In this document: one piece after another, positions 42,153-50,971 of the stretch | Position numbering within the stretch: position 1 is the first letter of the stretch | How the letters are laid out: each line of letters starts with the position of its first letter | Assembly (NCBI GenBank): GCA_964560875.1 | Contig: CAZLMW010000018.1 | Coordinates: 23,424 to 87,423, forward strand | Origin: CAZLMW01 sp964560875 | Lineage (GTDB): Bacteria > Myxococcota_A > UBA9042 | DNA length: 64,000 bases | Reading direction: 5' to 3' | Translations under genes and position numbers: made by a program | The notes under the pieces: model-generated | Told to the model about the DNA's origin: nothing | Database searches by the model: none | What the model saw: only the letters and a program-made list of their open reading frames with translations

Positions 42153-44159
42153 CTATCCGCCGAAGATCGGCTCGCTCGCTTCAAGTGTTTGCCGCGCTCG
42201 TGTGCGAAAGCGCCTGTTGCCGGCCGGATCGCGGACCGTCACGCGTGCGCCGTCCAGGTATTCAGCGAGAGGGATGAGGTGCTTGCGCGTCAGGCCGACG
42301 ACCTCTTTCAGCTCGCCTGTCGTGAAGCTCTCCTGGTCGCCGTACCGCGAAAACAATGTGGCGACGGCGTCCTGGAGCGAGTCTGCAGCCACATAATAAT
42401 CGCGCGCGATTCGCAGCAGTCGACCGCTGTCACAGGCCGTGCGAACCGCGACGTCGAGCTCGTCGCGCCCGACGCCGGATACGCCACCCGGGCCGACCAA
42501 CTCGATCGGCGCAGGCGTCGCCAGTTTGCAGCGGCGGATCGCTTCGATGACCGCTTCGATGACCTCGGCGCGCGCTGTGCGAATCGTCGGTTTGAAGCCG
42601 GGCATCGCGAGCGCGGTCCCGTGTCGCGCAAGCGCGGACGACTTGACGAGCCGATCGATCACGCCTCGCAGCGCGTCGTCATCGAGCCACGCGCCGACTT
42701 GTTCAATCAGGCTGTCCGGCTCGATCCCCGGGCGATCGGGGTGTTCTTCGTGCGATCGGCCGACGGCGCTGACCAACCTCTTTTGCAGCTGGTTGACGGC
42801 CGCGGGGGCGAAGTAGCGAGGGCCCTGGCCGAAGCGCCGCACCCGGTTGCGCGATAACGCACTCTTGAGCGCCTTGGTCACGGCGGCCGCCCCGTCCCGC
42901 TCGAAACGCACCAACTCGTCCTCGCTGTGTCCGCGCATCCCCGCGATCGTGAGCAGCCCGTCGAGCCGCTCGGCGATGTCGCTGGACGACAGGGCCGCAA
43001 GTGCGTCGAGGATCGCCTGGTCACCGAGGCGATGTCGCGGCGGCAAGCAGTGGAGCAGCATCCCGCCCGCGATCGTTCGGCCGTAGCGCGGATCGAGCGC
43101 CGAACCCCGCACGACGAACCGCTCACCGGGCGCCAGGGCCAGCGGGCGATCGAGGTGCAGCTGCACAAACGCCTCATCTCCCGGCATCAAGGGCTCGCCG
43201 GTGAGCTGCGTGATGGCGGCTTCGACGTGGGCCGTGCCGACGTGCAACAGACCTCGTTGTCGCGACTTCATCGGCTTGGTGACGTGGCCGAGCAACTTGA
43301 TATGCGCGTCGACGCGGTTGGTCGTGATCAAAGCTCCGGCCGGAGAGAGCACGCTGCCGACGGGCACCTCTTCGACGGCCGCGCGCGCGAGGTTCAAGGC
43401 CAACCTTCCCGCTCCAGCGAACCGCTCGACGCTGCTGCCATGTCGTTCGATCTCGCGAACCCGCGCCGTTCCTTCACCCGGCCAGACGCGCAGTACGTCG
43501 CCGATCGCGACCTCACCGCACGCGGCTGTGCCGGTCACAACGGTGCCGCGCCCCTTCATCGAAAAACTGCGATCGACAGGCAATCGGAACGGTCGCGCGT
43601 GGCGGCCGGCGATGTCCTGGCTCTCGCGTACCGATGACGCGAAGGCTCCCAGCCCGTCGCGCAGCGGGCCGATCAGGTTGTCCGCGTCGCGGGTCGAAAA
43701 ACGCAGCAGCGGCGCGCCTTCGAGGAACGTGCCTTCAAAGGACCCCGCGATGTCCTCTTCGACCAACTCGAGCAGATCCTCGTCGGCGAGATCGGTCTTG
43801 GTCACGACGATGATGCCGCGCTGCACGCCGAGGAGCTCACAGATCCCCAGGTGTTCGCGCCCCTGCGGCATGATCCCTTCGTCTGCGGCGACCACCATGA
43901 CCACGGCGTCGATGCCCGCAGCGCCGGCGATCATGCGGCGCACAAAACGCTCGTGACCCGGCATATCGACGATGCCGATGGAGATGTCGTTGCCGCCCGC
44001 GTCCGGCACGACCATGTGGGCGAATCCCAACTCGATGCTGATGCCGCGGCGGATTTCTTCGCTGAGACGGTCGGTTTCGACGCCCGTAAGCGCGCGCACC
44101 AACGACGTCTTGCCGTGGTCGACGTGGCCGGCAATACCGAAAGTAAGAGCGGGGTTCAT
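42153..44159 (-). CDS. selB: Selenocysteine-specific translation elongation factor SelB
   Basis: A 668-residue GTPase that brings selenocysteinyl-tRNA to UGA codons with a SECIS element. GTPase domain: IAGHVDHGKTSLVRALTGVE (G1), DMPGHERFVRRM (G3) and TKTD (G4). EF-Tu-like domains 2 and 3 follow (DRSFSMKGRGTVVTGTAACG). The C-terminal half holds winged-helix repeats (about 380-668), ending in the helix that reads KHLIPLAEYLDGARVTVRDP, a hallmark of SelB. The ATG at 44159 begins the G domain; the frame upstream is antisense to the next gene. No selA, selC or selD was found in the window. Confidence 0.95.
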   Translation of the reverse strand: MNPALTFGIAGHVDHGKTSLVRALTGVETDRLSEEIRRGISIELGFAHMVVPDAGGNDISIGIVDMPGHERFVRRMIAGAAGIDAVVMVVAADEGIMPQGREHLGICELLGVQRGIIVVTKTDLADEDLLELVEEDIAGSFEGTFLEGAPLLRFSTRDADNLIGPLRDGLGAFASSVRESQDIAGRHARPFRLPVDRSFSMKGRGTVVTGTAACGEVAIGDVLRVWPGEGTARVREIERHGSSVERFAGAGRLALNLARAAVEEVPVGSVLSPAGALITTNRVDAHIKLLGHVTKPMKSRQRGLLHVGTAHVEAAITQLTGEPLMPGDEAFVQLHLDRPLALAPGERFVVRGSALDPRYGRTIAGGMLLHCLPPRHRLGDQAILDALAALSSSDIAERLDGLLTIAGMRGHSEDELVRFERDGAAAVTKALKSALSRNRVRRFGQGPRYFAPAAVNQLQKRLVSAVGRSHEEHPDRPGIEPDSLIEQVGAWLDDDALRGVIDRLVKSSALARHGTALAMPGFKPTIRTARAEVIEAVIEAIRRCKLATPAPIELVGPGGVSGVGRDELDVAVRTACDSGRLLRIARDYYVAADSLQDAVATLFSRYGDQESFTTGELKEVVGLTRKHLIPLAEYLDGARVTVRDPAGNRRFRTRARQTLEASEPIFGG

Positions 44160-44322
44160 AGGCAGGGGGGCAGCATAATTGACCCTCCGTGACGCGCAAG
44201 GTAGCGTCGGCAGGCGCCCGATTGACGACGATCGTAGCCATGGTCCCGAGCCGGAATGACGCCGCGTACGATGCGCGGAGCAGCCGGCCGGGGCGGTTCT
44301 TGCCGAAGCGACGAGGACGCAC

Positions 44323-47300
44323 TTGAACCTCCGGTGTCCAAATTGCGGTGCGGTCTTCCCCGACGCGGCGACCGGGGGTGACGCCGAGTGCCCCCTGTGT
44401 CTGCACACCTTTTCTGCAGGTGGCGACGCGGCCACGGTCAGCGGCCCGTCTCTCAAAGAGCTGGAAAACAGCGAGACAATCGCGCTGGCCAATCCGAGCC
44501 AGGCGCTGCCGAGCGATCCAAACGCAAGCGGTGGCAACACCGTTGCGCTCGGCGGCCAGGACCCTTTCGCTGGCGGCGATCCCTTCGCGTCCGGCGGCAG
44601 CGATCCGTTCGCAGCGGGGGCCGATCCCTTCGCGGCGGGTACGGGTGATTCTTTCGGTGGCGGCGGCGACCCGTTCGACAGTGGCGGCTCCGCGCCGGCG
44701 TCCGGTGGCGATGCTGGCTCTGGCGGCGGCGACGTCGACTTCGGCGCGCTCCTCGGTGGGGCGACCGACAGCGCGGACAGCGATCCATTCGGTGGTGGCG
44801 GCGGCGATAGCCCGTTTGGCGAGTCCGCGGCACCCGCAGGTGGCGACAACCCATTTGCGGCCCCAGCCGGCGGCGCGAGCGATCCTTTCGCAAGCGGCGC
44901 CCAGCCAGCCGCAGATCCCTTCGCAGCAGACGATCCTTTCGGCGGCGGCGGCGGCGGCGATCCTTTCGGCGGCGGTGGCGATCCTTTCGGCGGCGGTGAC
45001 GATCCTTTCGGTGGCGGCGGCGATCCGTTCGGCGGCGGTGACGACCCGTTTGGCAGCAGCGGCGATCCGTTCGGCGGCGGCGAAACCGACACCGTGGTCC
45101 TCCCCGGTGGCAGCGGTGGCGGCGACTCGCTTTTTGGCGATGACGACGACGAAGACTCCCTCTTCCTGGCCACGCCCAGCACGTCGGGCGCAATGTTCGA
45201 CGAGGACGAAGAGGAATCCGCCGGCAGCTTCAGCGGCATCTCCGCGCCCGTCGCAGCCCCAGTTGCGGCGCCTCCGACACCTGCCGCGCAGCAATCATCG
45301 GGCGGCATCGGACGCGTCGTTGCGCCTTTGCTCCTTGTGGCGGTCGGCATCGTCGGCGCCGACTACATGGGCTATCTCGATCTGGGCATCACCAAACATC
45401 TGTTGCCCGGACTCACCGGTGAAAAGGTCAAGACCAAGAAGGTTAAAGTTGCGGCGAACCTGCTCCAGCCCGTCCCGCTCGATGACTCGTTAGGGGCCTA
45501 TCTGCAGGAGGTCGATCGCCTCGACCGTGTCGCCAAGTTGTCACCGCAAGACAAGTTGGTGCACGCGCAGTTGGTCGATCGCCTGCTCGACGTCTACGAA
45601 CGCTTCCCGACGGTCTTCGACAACGAGCCCAAATACCGCAAGCGCCTGGAGGGTCTGCAGAACAAGGTCGGTATTCCGACTCGCTACGGCGTGTTGACGC
45701 TGTTGGCCGAATCCAAGCTCGACGAGGTGCAACCGCAGCTGCGCGCCCTCGCGGATTCTGCGAACGCCTCGCCTGATGACTACGGCGTCGCCGCGCTCGG
45801 CATGATGGACTTGTTCCGCATGAATCGACGCCGCTACGTGCTCAAGAACCCCGGCGAGTTCAGCGACGCAGGCGTTGATCCGATGGCGCTCGCGCAACCC
45901 GAGGACAAATACCTGGCCCACGCCCGCAAGTGGCTCGACAAGGCCCTGGCGATGGCGGGCAAGTCGGTCAACAAGCTCAAATTCGACTACTACAACGCCC
46001 GTCTGCGCGACATGCGAGGCTCGTGGGCAGCGAACGAAAAAGACATCCCAACGATCGTCAACGCCCATCCCAAGCACAACCGCATGCGGCTGCTGCTGGC
46101 GTCCGCTCACCTGGCGTCCAACAAACTCGGCAAAGCGGCGGCGTTGCTCGGCACCGCGTCCGAGCAAGCGATCGGCAGCGGCAACAAGTCCGATCTCGCG
46201 ATCGTGTACGGCATCGAAGCGCGCCTCGAAGCGCTCCGAGGGCGGCCAGAAGACCAAATCACGGCGATGCAGGGCGTGCTCAAGCTGCGGCCTGGCGACG
46301 AGCTCACCACGATCCGACTCGGCCGCCTGCAGTTGAGCCAAAAACACGCCCAAGAAGCGCAGGCCCTGCTCGTCGACGGCAAGAAGAAAGGCATGAAGTC
46401 GATCGCGTTCGAGGTCGCGTTGGTCGATTTCTGGCTCTGGTCCAACCGCACCGAAGACGCGCTCGAGGAGATCAAGGTCGCCACCAAGCTCTATCCGGAC
46501 ACGATCGAATTGCTCTACCTGCGCGGCCAGATCGAAGACCGACGGCAACACTACGCCACGGCCCGCGACTTCTTCTCGCAGGTCGTCAAGCGCCGGCCCA
46601 AGCACCTGCGGGCCATCCTTCGCCTTGCCGAGCTGCAGAGCCAGGCCGGCCGCCACGACGACGCGCTGTTGACCCTCGAGGCTGCCCGCAAGCGCCTCGG
46701 CGAGATCGCAGAGCTGCTTGAACCGATCGCTGACGAACTCTACGTCCTCAAACGCATGCGCGAGGCCCGCGCCATCTACGGGAAGCTGCTCAAGATGCAG
46801 CCGAGCAACAAGAAATACCTGGTCAAGTCGGCGCGAATCGACATGGACAACGGCAAGGTGGACCGCGCACTGCTCTACATGCGCCGCCTGCGCGACGACG
46901 GCAACCTCGACATGAACGGCGCGTTGCAGATGGCCGAGGCGCTCGTGCTCAAGGGTAAACACGGCGAAGCGGCCAAGACGATCGTGCCGTTCGCCGAGCG
47001 CGAGCCCAACAACGTGCCGCTCAACACGCTCGCGGGCAAAGCGCTGCTCGACAGCAAGCAGATCGACCTGGCGGAGACGTTCCTCAATCGCGCCCACGGC
47101 GTCGCCCAGAGGCAGGGTGGCAACTCCGAGACGCTGTTTCACTACGGCCGTCTCGCGTTCAAGCAGGGACGAATCAAGCAAGGCATCGCGCGGCTGCAGC
47201 TCGCGATCAAGGCCGACGACGGCAAGCCGTACTACCGCTACTACCTCGGCTCGGAGCTGATGCGCATCGAGATGAACAAGGACCCGGACAAGGATCCCAA

Positions 47301-47853
47301 GGGGCTCGGCGAGGTCGCCGTGCGCGAGATGAAGTGGCTGGTGCTTCATGCTCCGCGCTTCGCCAAGCTCGGCAAGCCGCTGGCCTGGCTCGATGACGTG
47401 CAGCGCCAGCTCGGATTTCATTTCATCCGCGAAAAGCGCTTCAAGGACGCGATTCCTCACCTGCAGGCCTCTGTCGCCATCAACAGCCGCCACAAGGAGA
47501 CGCTCGGCAAGCTCGGTATGGCGCTGTTTCGGGTCAATGACGACAAGGCGCGCGGGGTGCTCGAGAAGCTCATCAAGCTCGACTCGAAAAACGCGTACGC
47601 AGCCCTCTATCTCGGTCTGATCGCTCAACAGAGAGGCCAGAGTACAGCCGCCCTCAAGTGGCTCCGAAAGGCGGCCGTGAGTACCGATGCCGAGGTTGTC
47701 GAGGCCTATTTCCAGATCGCCCTGATCCACCGCGACCGCCGCCAGCTCGCCGACGCGCGTCGATGGCTCAAGAAGTTTCTGCGCGTCGCGCCCAAGGACC
47801 ACCCGTTCCGCGAAGAAGCGGAAGGAATCCTCGAAGATCTCTCCCGCGGGTAG
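44323..47853 (+). CDS. Zinc-ribbon, DPF-repeat, membrane-anchored TPR protein
   Basis: An 1176-residue protein. Residues 5-26 form a zinc ribbon (CPNC x14 CPLC). Residues about 80-255 are a disordered Gly/Asp-rich stretch with 15 DPF tripeptides (DPFGGG type), then acidic and Pro/Ala segments. One membrane helix lies near 327-350 (VVAPLLLVAVGIVGADYMGY). About 800 residues of TPR-like repeats follow (DFFSQVVKRRPKHLRAILRL, HLQASVAINSRHKETLGKLG). The layout, cytoplasmic zinc ribbon and linker then helix and periplasmic TPR, recalls gliding-motility and envelope scaffold proteins such as GltJ, but it is not a clear match. TTG at 44323 gives the zinc ribbon its expected start; GAGGA lies seven bases upstream. 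Divergent from selB, convergent with queA. Confidence 0.82.
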   Translation: MNLRCPNCGAVFPDAATGGDAECPLCLHTFSAGGDAATVSGPSLKELENSETIALANPSQALPSDPNASGGNTVALGGQDPFAGGDPFASGGSDPFAAGADPFAAGTGDSFGGGGDPFDSGGSAPASGGDAGSGGGDVDFGALLGGATDSADSDPFGGGGGDSPFGESAAPAGGDNPFAAPAGGASDPFASGAQPAADPFAADDPFGGGGGGDPFGGGGDPFGGGDDPFGGGGDPFGGGDDPFGSSGDPFGGGETDTVVLPGGSGGGDSLFGDDDDEDSLFLATPSTSGAMFDEDEEESAGSFSGISAPVAAPVAAPPTPAAQQSSGGIGRVVAPLLLVAVGIVGADYMGYLDLGITKHLLPGLTGEKVKTKKVKVAANLLQPVPLDDSLGAYLQEVDRLDRVAKLSPQDKLVHAQLVDRLLDVYERFPTVFDNEPKYRKRLEGLQNKVGIPTRYGVLTLLAESKLDEVQPQLRALADSANASPDDYGVAALGMMDLFRMNRRRYVLKNPGEFSDAGVDPMALAQPEDKYLAHARKWLDKALAMAGKSVNKLKFDYYNARLRDMRGSWAANEKDIPTIVNAHPKHNRMRLLLASAHLASNKLGKAAALLGTASEQAIGSGNKSDLAIVYGIEARLEALRGRPEDQITAMQGVLKLRPGDELTTIRLGRLQLSQKHAQEAQALLVDGKKKGMKSIAFEVALVDFWLWSNRTEDALEEIKVATKLYPDTIELLYLRGQIEDRRQHYATARDFFSQVVKRRPKHLRAILRLAELQSQAGRHDDALLTLEAARKRLGEIAELLEPIADELYVLKRMREARAIYGKLLKMQPSNKKYLVKSARIDMDNGKVDRALLYMRRLRDDGNLDMNGALQMAEALVLKGKHGEAAKTIVPFAEREPNNVPLNTLAGKALLDSKQIDLAETFLNRAHGVAQRQGGNSETLFHYGRLAFKQGRIKQGIARLQLAIKADDGKPYYRYYLGSELMRIEMNKDPDKDPKGLGEVAVREMKWLVLHAPRFAKLGKPLAWLDDVQRQLGFHFIREKRFKDAIPHLQASVAINSRHKETLGKLGMALFRVNDDKARGVLEKLIKLDSKNAYAALYLGLIAQQRGQSTAALKWLRKAAVSTDAEVVEAYFQIALIHRDRRQLADARRWLKKFLRVAPKDHPFREEAEGILEDLSRG
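44560..45081. repeat. DPF/Gly coding repeat region
   Basis: Degenerate repeats of a GATCCTTTCGGCGGCGGT type, most regular at about 44932-45081, encoding the DPFGGG units. Copies differ at the third codon position in places, so selection on the peptide is likely as well as slippage. Confidence 0.75.
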
Positions 47854-47877
47854 CGGCAAGCGCCTGGCGCGGCCGTT

Positions 47878-48981
47878 CTATGTGATCAGCGTCGCGTCAC
47901 CGTACGAATAGAAGCGATAGCCCTTCGCGACGGCCTCCGCATACGCGTTGAGAATGCGCCGCCGTCCTGCAAACGCTGCCACGAGCACCAGCAGCGACGA
48001 CTCGGGCAGATGGAAGTTGGTCATCAGTCCGTCGATGGCGTTGAACTGGTAGCCGGGCAGGATGGTCAGGTCCGTGTCGCCCGCAGCCGCTTCGAAGGCG
48101 CCGCGCCGACCGACGACAGACTCGAGAACACGGGTTGTCGTTGTGCCGACGGCGATGATCGGTCGCCCACAATCGCGCGCGTCCTGCAGCTTCTTTGCCG
48201 TGGCGTCGTCGAGCTCGAAACGCTCGGGAAGGACACGGTGCGCGCGCAGATCTTCGACGCGAATGGGGAGAAACGTGCCCGGCCCGACGTGCAAAGTGAT
48301 CGCGAGCTGCTCGATTCCCCGGGCGATCAAACGTTCGTTGACCGCGTCCGTGAAATGAAGGCCGGCTGTCGGCGCGGCTACGGCACCGTCGGTCGTCGCG
48401 TGCAGGCACTGGTAGTCGTGTCGATCCTGCCCGTCTTCGGCCTCGACACCGCTGCGGATGTACGGCGGTAACGGCACACGGCCAAAGCGTTCGACCAGCT
48501 CGGTGACGTCCGCGACACCCTCGAAGTCCAATCTCGCCCGTCCGCCACCAAGGACATTGACAACTGTCGCGTGGACATCGGGCGCATTGCCGTCGCCGAC
48601 AATGATCGTCGCGCCATCGCGGAGCCTCTTGTTGGTGCTGTACAGCGCGATGAGACCGGTGGGATGGATACCGGGACTCGGGCGTGCAAGCAGCAACTCG
48701 ACCCGGCCGCCGGTGGGTTTGTGGCCGACCAGTCGCGCCGGCATCACGCGGGTGTTGTTGACGACCAGGATGGCGCCGTCGGGCAGAGAATCGGCCAGGT
48801 CGGCGACCGTGCGGTGGGCAATTGCGCCGGTCGATCGATCCAGGCAGAGAAGGCGCGCGCTGTCACGGGGCGACGCTGGCCGCTGCGCGATCGATTCGGC
48901 GGGAAGCTCGAAGCGGTAGTCGCTCAGCTCAAACGACGCGTCGTCGCGAAGGTCGGATCGAGAAGCCGTCTCACGCACCAT
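47878..48981 (-). CDS. queA: S-adenosylmethionine:tRNA ribosyltransferase-isomerase QueA
   Basis: Makes epoxyqueuosine in tRNA by transferring the ribosyl part of SAM to preQ1. Motifs: LSDYRFELPAESIAQRP, VVNNTRVMPARLVGHK, HATTDGAVAAPTAGLHFT, LHVGPGTFLPIRVEDLRAH, VGTTTTRVLES, GYQFNAIDGLMTNFHLPES and GYRFYSYGDATLI. Its 367 residues include about 15 extra at the N-terminus. The ATG at 48981 overlaps the end of rsmD by 11 bp. The gene is complete and typical. Confidence 0.96.
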   Translation of the reverse strand: MVRETASRSDLRDDASFELSDYRFELPAESIAQRPASPRDSARLLCLDRSTGAIAHRTVADLADSLPDGAILVVNNTRVMPARLVGHKPTGGRVELLLARPSPGIHPTGLIALYSTNKRLRDGATIIVGDGNAPDVHATVVNVLGGGRARLDFEGVADVTELVERFGRVPLPPYIRSGVEAEDGQDRHDYQCLHATTDGAVAAPTAGLHFTDAVNERLIARGIEQLAITLHVGPGTFLPIRVEDLRAHRVLPERFELDDATAKKLQDARDCGRPIIAVGTTTTRVLESVVGRRGAFEAAAGDTDLTILPGYQFNAIDGLMTNFHLPESSLLVLVAAFAGRRRILNAYAEAVAKGYRFYSYGDATLIT

Positions 48982-49552
48982 CGTCGCTCTCGTCCGTGCT
49001 TGCCTTGACCAGGCGGGTGACTTCGCAGCGGCCGTACGCGCGCTGCCACGTGATCGTCCACCCATCCGGCACGTTCCACGTCGACTCGCGGCTGCGGGGC
49101 GCTTCCACGATGATCTCGCCGTCGTCTCGCACGATGTCGGCATCCGCTACGGCCGCTACGATCGGATCGATGAGACCCTCTTCCCACGGCGGATCGACGT
49201 ACGCGAAATCGAACCGCCTTGGCTCCTGCGCAAGCCTGGCCAGCGCCTTGTCCGCGTTGAAGGGCATGACCTGTGCCTTGTCGGTCATCTTGCAGCGCTT
49301 GAGGTTGGCGACGATCACACCGACCGCGTCAGGGCTCGGATCGACGAACACGGCACGCGCGATGCCTCGTGACAAGAGCTCGATGCCGACGGCGCCGCTG
49401 CCGGCACAGATATCGAGCACGTCGCCGCCGTCGAAGAACCCGCCCAGCGCGCTCATGACGGCTTCTCGAACGCGATCGGCGGTGGGCCTCGTCGCCACAC
49501 CTTCGGGTGCTTGGAGGCGAATGCCGCGGCATGTACCCGCGATTACACGCAT
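48971..49552 (-). CDS. rsmD: 16S rRNA (guanine(966)-N(2))-methyltransferase RsmD
   Basis: A 193-residue SAM-dependent rRNA methyltransferase. Seen: MRVIAGTCRGIRLQAPEG with TRPTADRVREAVMSAL (the family N-terminus), DICAGSGAVGIELLSRG (SAM binding) and FDFAYVDPPWEEG (catalytic DPPY-type motif, here DPPW). The ATG at 49552 matches the conserved start. The frame is open upstream, but that part overlaps the divergent lipoprotein gene. It overlaps queA by 11 bp, so both tRNA and rRNA modification genes are co-expressed. Confidence 0.94.
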   Translation of the reverse strand: MRVIAGTCRGIRLQAPEGVATRPTADRVREAVMSALGGFFDGGDVLDICAGSGAVGIELLSRGIARAVFVDPSPDAVGVIVANLKRCKMTDKAQVMPFNADKALARLAQEPRRFDFAYVDPPWEEGLIDPIVAAVADADIVRDDGEIIVEAPRSRESTWNVPDGWTITWQRAYGRCEVTRLVKASTDESDDGA

Positions 49553-49638
49553 CGTTTCAGCTCCCCAATCGCCTGGCGTCCATCGTCGCCGGGCGTCGAC
49601 CCTTCCGCGGCGGGCGCCGTCGTACCACACTCGGCCCG

Positions 49639-50574
49639 ATGACTCGCCCCCTGCTGGTGTTGACCCTGGTTGCTGCTTGCGGATGCGAGCAGCCGGCCGC
49701 GCCGTCGTCGCCCAACGCGCCGATTCACGTCCGGGCCGTCCGTCCACAGCGCAATCGCGCCAACGTCGCAGCGGTCACCGTGCGTTTCGCCCACAGCGGC
49801 CTTGAGCCGGGCAAGGTTGCGCAGGGATATGATCGTCTGCAAGTGGCCGCCGTCTTCGCCGACAGCGATCGCCGCGATGTCCACCTGGTGCGGGATCTCG
49901 TTGTGCAGGGTCGCCGCGGTCCTCGCTTGCCCGCCGCCGACGCGTGCATTCGCCAGGCTGGACCGCTCGACCCGGCGACGCATACCGGGATCGCACCCAG
50001 CGCGCACATGCAGCTGCTCGATGTCGGCAACGTGCTGCTGGCGTCCGGACAGCGGCGCCTTCCGCTGCGGATCGCGATGGTTCCCAGCTTGTTTTCGGCG
50101 GTTCGCGGCGTTCGCTACGACGGACAGATCGACAACGCGCGTGAGTGGCTCGCGGCCAAGACGCTCGGACTGCAGGCGACTGGTGGCGACGGCGTTGGGC
50201 GTTTTGAAGCGACCGTCAATGTTCCGCGCCCGGTCCGGCTCACCCGTGTTGGCGGCAAGCCGGTGCGTGGCGGCCATGTTGTGGTCGACGATGATCCATC
50301 GGGGCTTGAGATTCGTTGGGGTTCGGTCGACGGTTCCGCTGGCCTCGAAGTGGTGTTGGGCGTGGAACGTGGGCAGAGCCTCGACTGGATTCGCTGCCGC
50401 CTCGTCGACGACGGCCACTTTACGATACCCGCTGGGGTGTTGACGGATCTGCCCAAACGCAGTGTCCGTCGTCCGTGGTTGATCAGCTTGGTGCGATGGC
50501 AAACGGCACCGATTCCCGGGTTCACCGGCACGCCGTTGCGGCTTGAGCTCGTCGACCGCGTCCGGATTCGCTAG
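49639..50574 (+). CDS. Lipoprotein of unknown function
   Basis: A 311-residue protein with a short lipoprotein signal (MTRPLLVLTLVAACGC). The rest is beta-rich (VAAVTVRFAHSGLEPGK, LEIRWGSVDGSAGLEVVLG) and could be one or two immunoglobulin- or jelly-roll-like domains. Start at 49639 is set by the signal peptide; the frame continues upstream antisense to rsmD. Divergent from rsmD with an 86-bp gap. No family recognised. Confidence 0.75.
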   Translation: MTRPLLVLTLVAACGCEQPAAPSSPNAPIHVRAVRPQRNRANVAAVTVRFAHSGLEPGKVAQGYDRLQVAAVFADSDRRDVHLVRDLVVQGRRGPRLPAADACIRQAGPLDPATHTGIAPSAHMQLLDVGNVLLASGQRRLPLRIAMVPSLFSAVRGVRYDGQIDNAREWLAAKTLGLQATGGDGVGRFEATVNVPRPVRLTRVGGKPVRGGHVVVDDDPSGLEIRWGSVDGSAGLEVVLGVERGQSLDWIRCRLVDDGHFTIPAGVLTDLPKRSVRRPWLISLVRWQTAPIPGFTGTPLRLELVDRVRIR

Positions 50575-50587
50575 GACCAGGTTTGTG

Positions 50588-50815
50588 TCAGTCGCCGGAC
50601 CGCGCGGGCTTGCGAACCGCCGTGGCCCAGATCCGGTGCGGGATGCATAGCGGCTCGTCGGGGAAGTCGCGCGCCAGGATTGCGGCGAGTTTGCGATCGA
50701 AGGCCGCGACCTGATCGTCGGTGAAGTGTCCCGAGCCAACACCGTTGCAGGTGCGAATCCGACCGCGCCAGCCGGCGTGGGTGAACGGCTGGTTGTGGTT
50801 GAGCGAATGTAGCAA
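50588..50815 (-). pseudogene. Remnant of a class I SAM methyltransferase C-terminus
   Basis: The 75-residue frame contains WRGRIRTCNGVGSGHFTDDQ followed by VAAFDRKLAAILARDFPDEP and a PHRIWATAV ending. This resembles the last 60 or so residues of a group of class I SAM-dependent methyltransferases. No methyltransferase core (SAM-binding Rossmann fold) is found upstream in any minus frame; 50816-50971 holds nothing I can name. I take it as a decayed gene, possibly cut by deletion or by arrival of the next methyltransferase gene. A small intact gene is the alternative. Confidence 0.45.
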
Positions 50816-50971
50816 GCCCGCGCGGCGCGATCAGGTCAGCTCGACCTCGACGACCTGCGCGGGCTTGGGGGCTCTTGCCACCATCGCAGCACACGCAGCG
50901 CTCGCAGGGTGTTGATTCGACTTGGCTTGCCGGGCTGTTGCACGTGCTGCCAGACCCGCTGTTTGCCGCTG

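Noticed and set aside
44160..44322. selC (tRNA-Sec) next to selB
   Set aside because: No T-loop sequence, acceptor stem or UCA anticodon loop could be found on either strand here or at 41933-42152.
44160..45350. Pro/Ser-rich upstream extension of SelB
   Set aside because: It is the antisense of the DPF-repeat region; the GTPase domain starts at 44159.
45541..47859. 772-codon minus-strand frame opposite the TPR protein
   Set aside because: Antisense shadow created by GC-rich codon use; the plus strand has clear TPR repeats.
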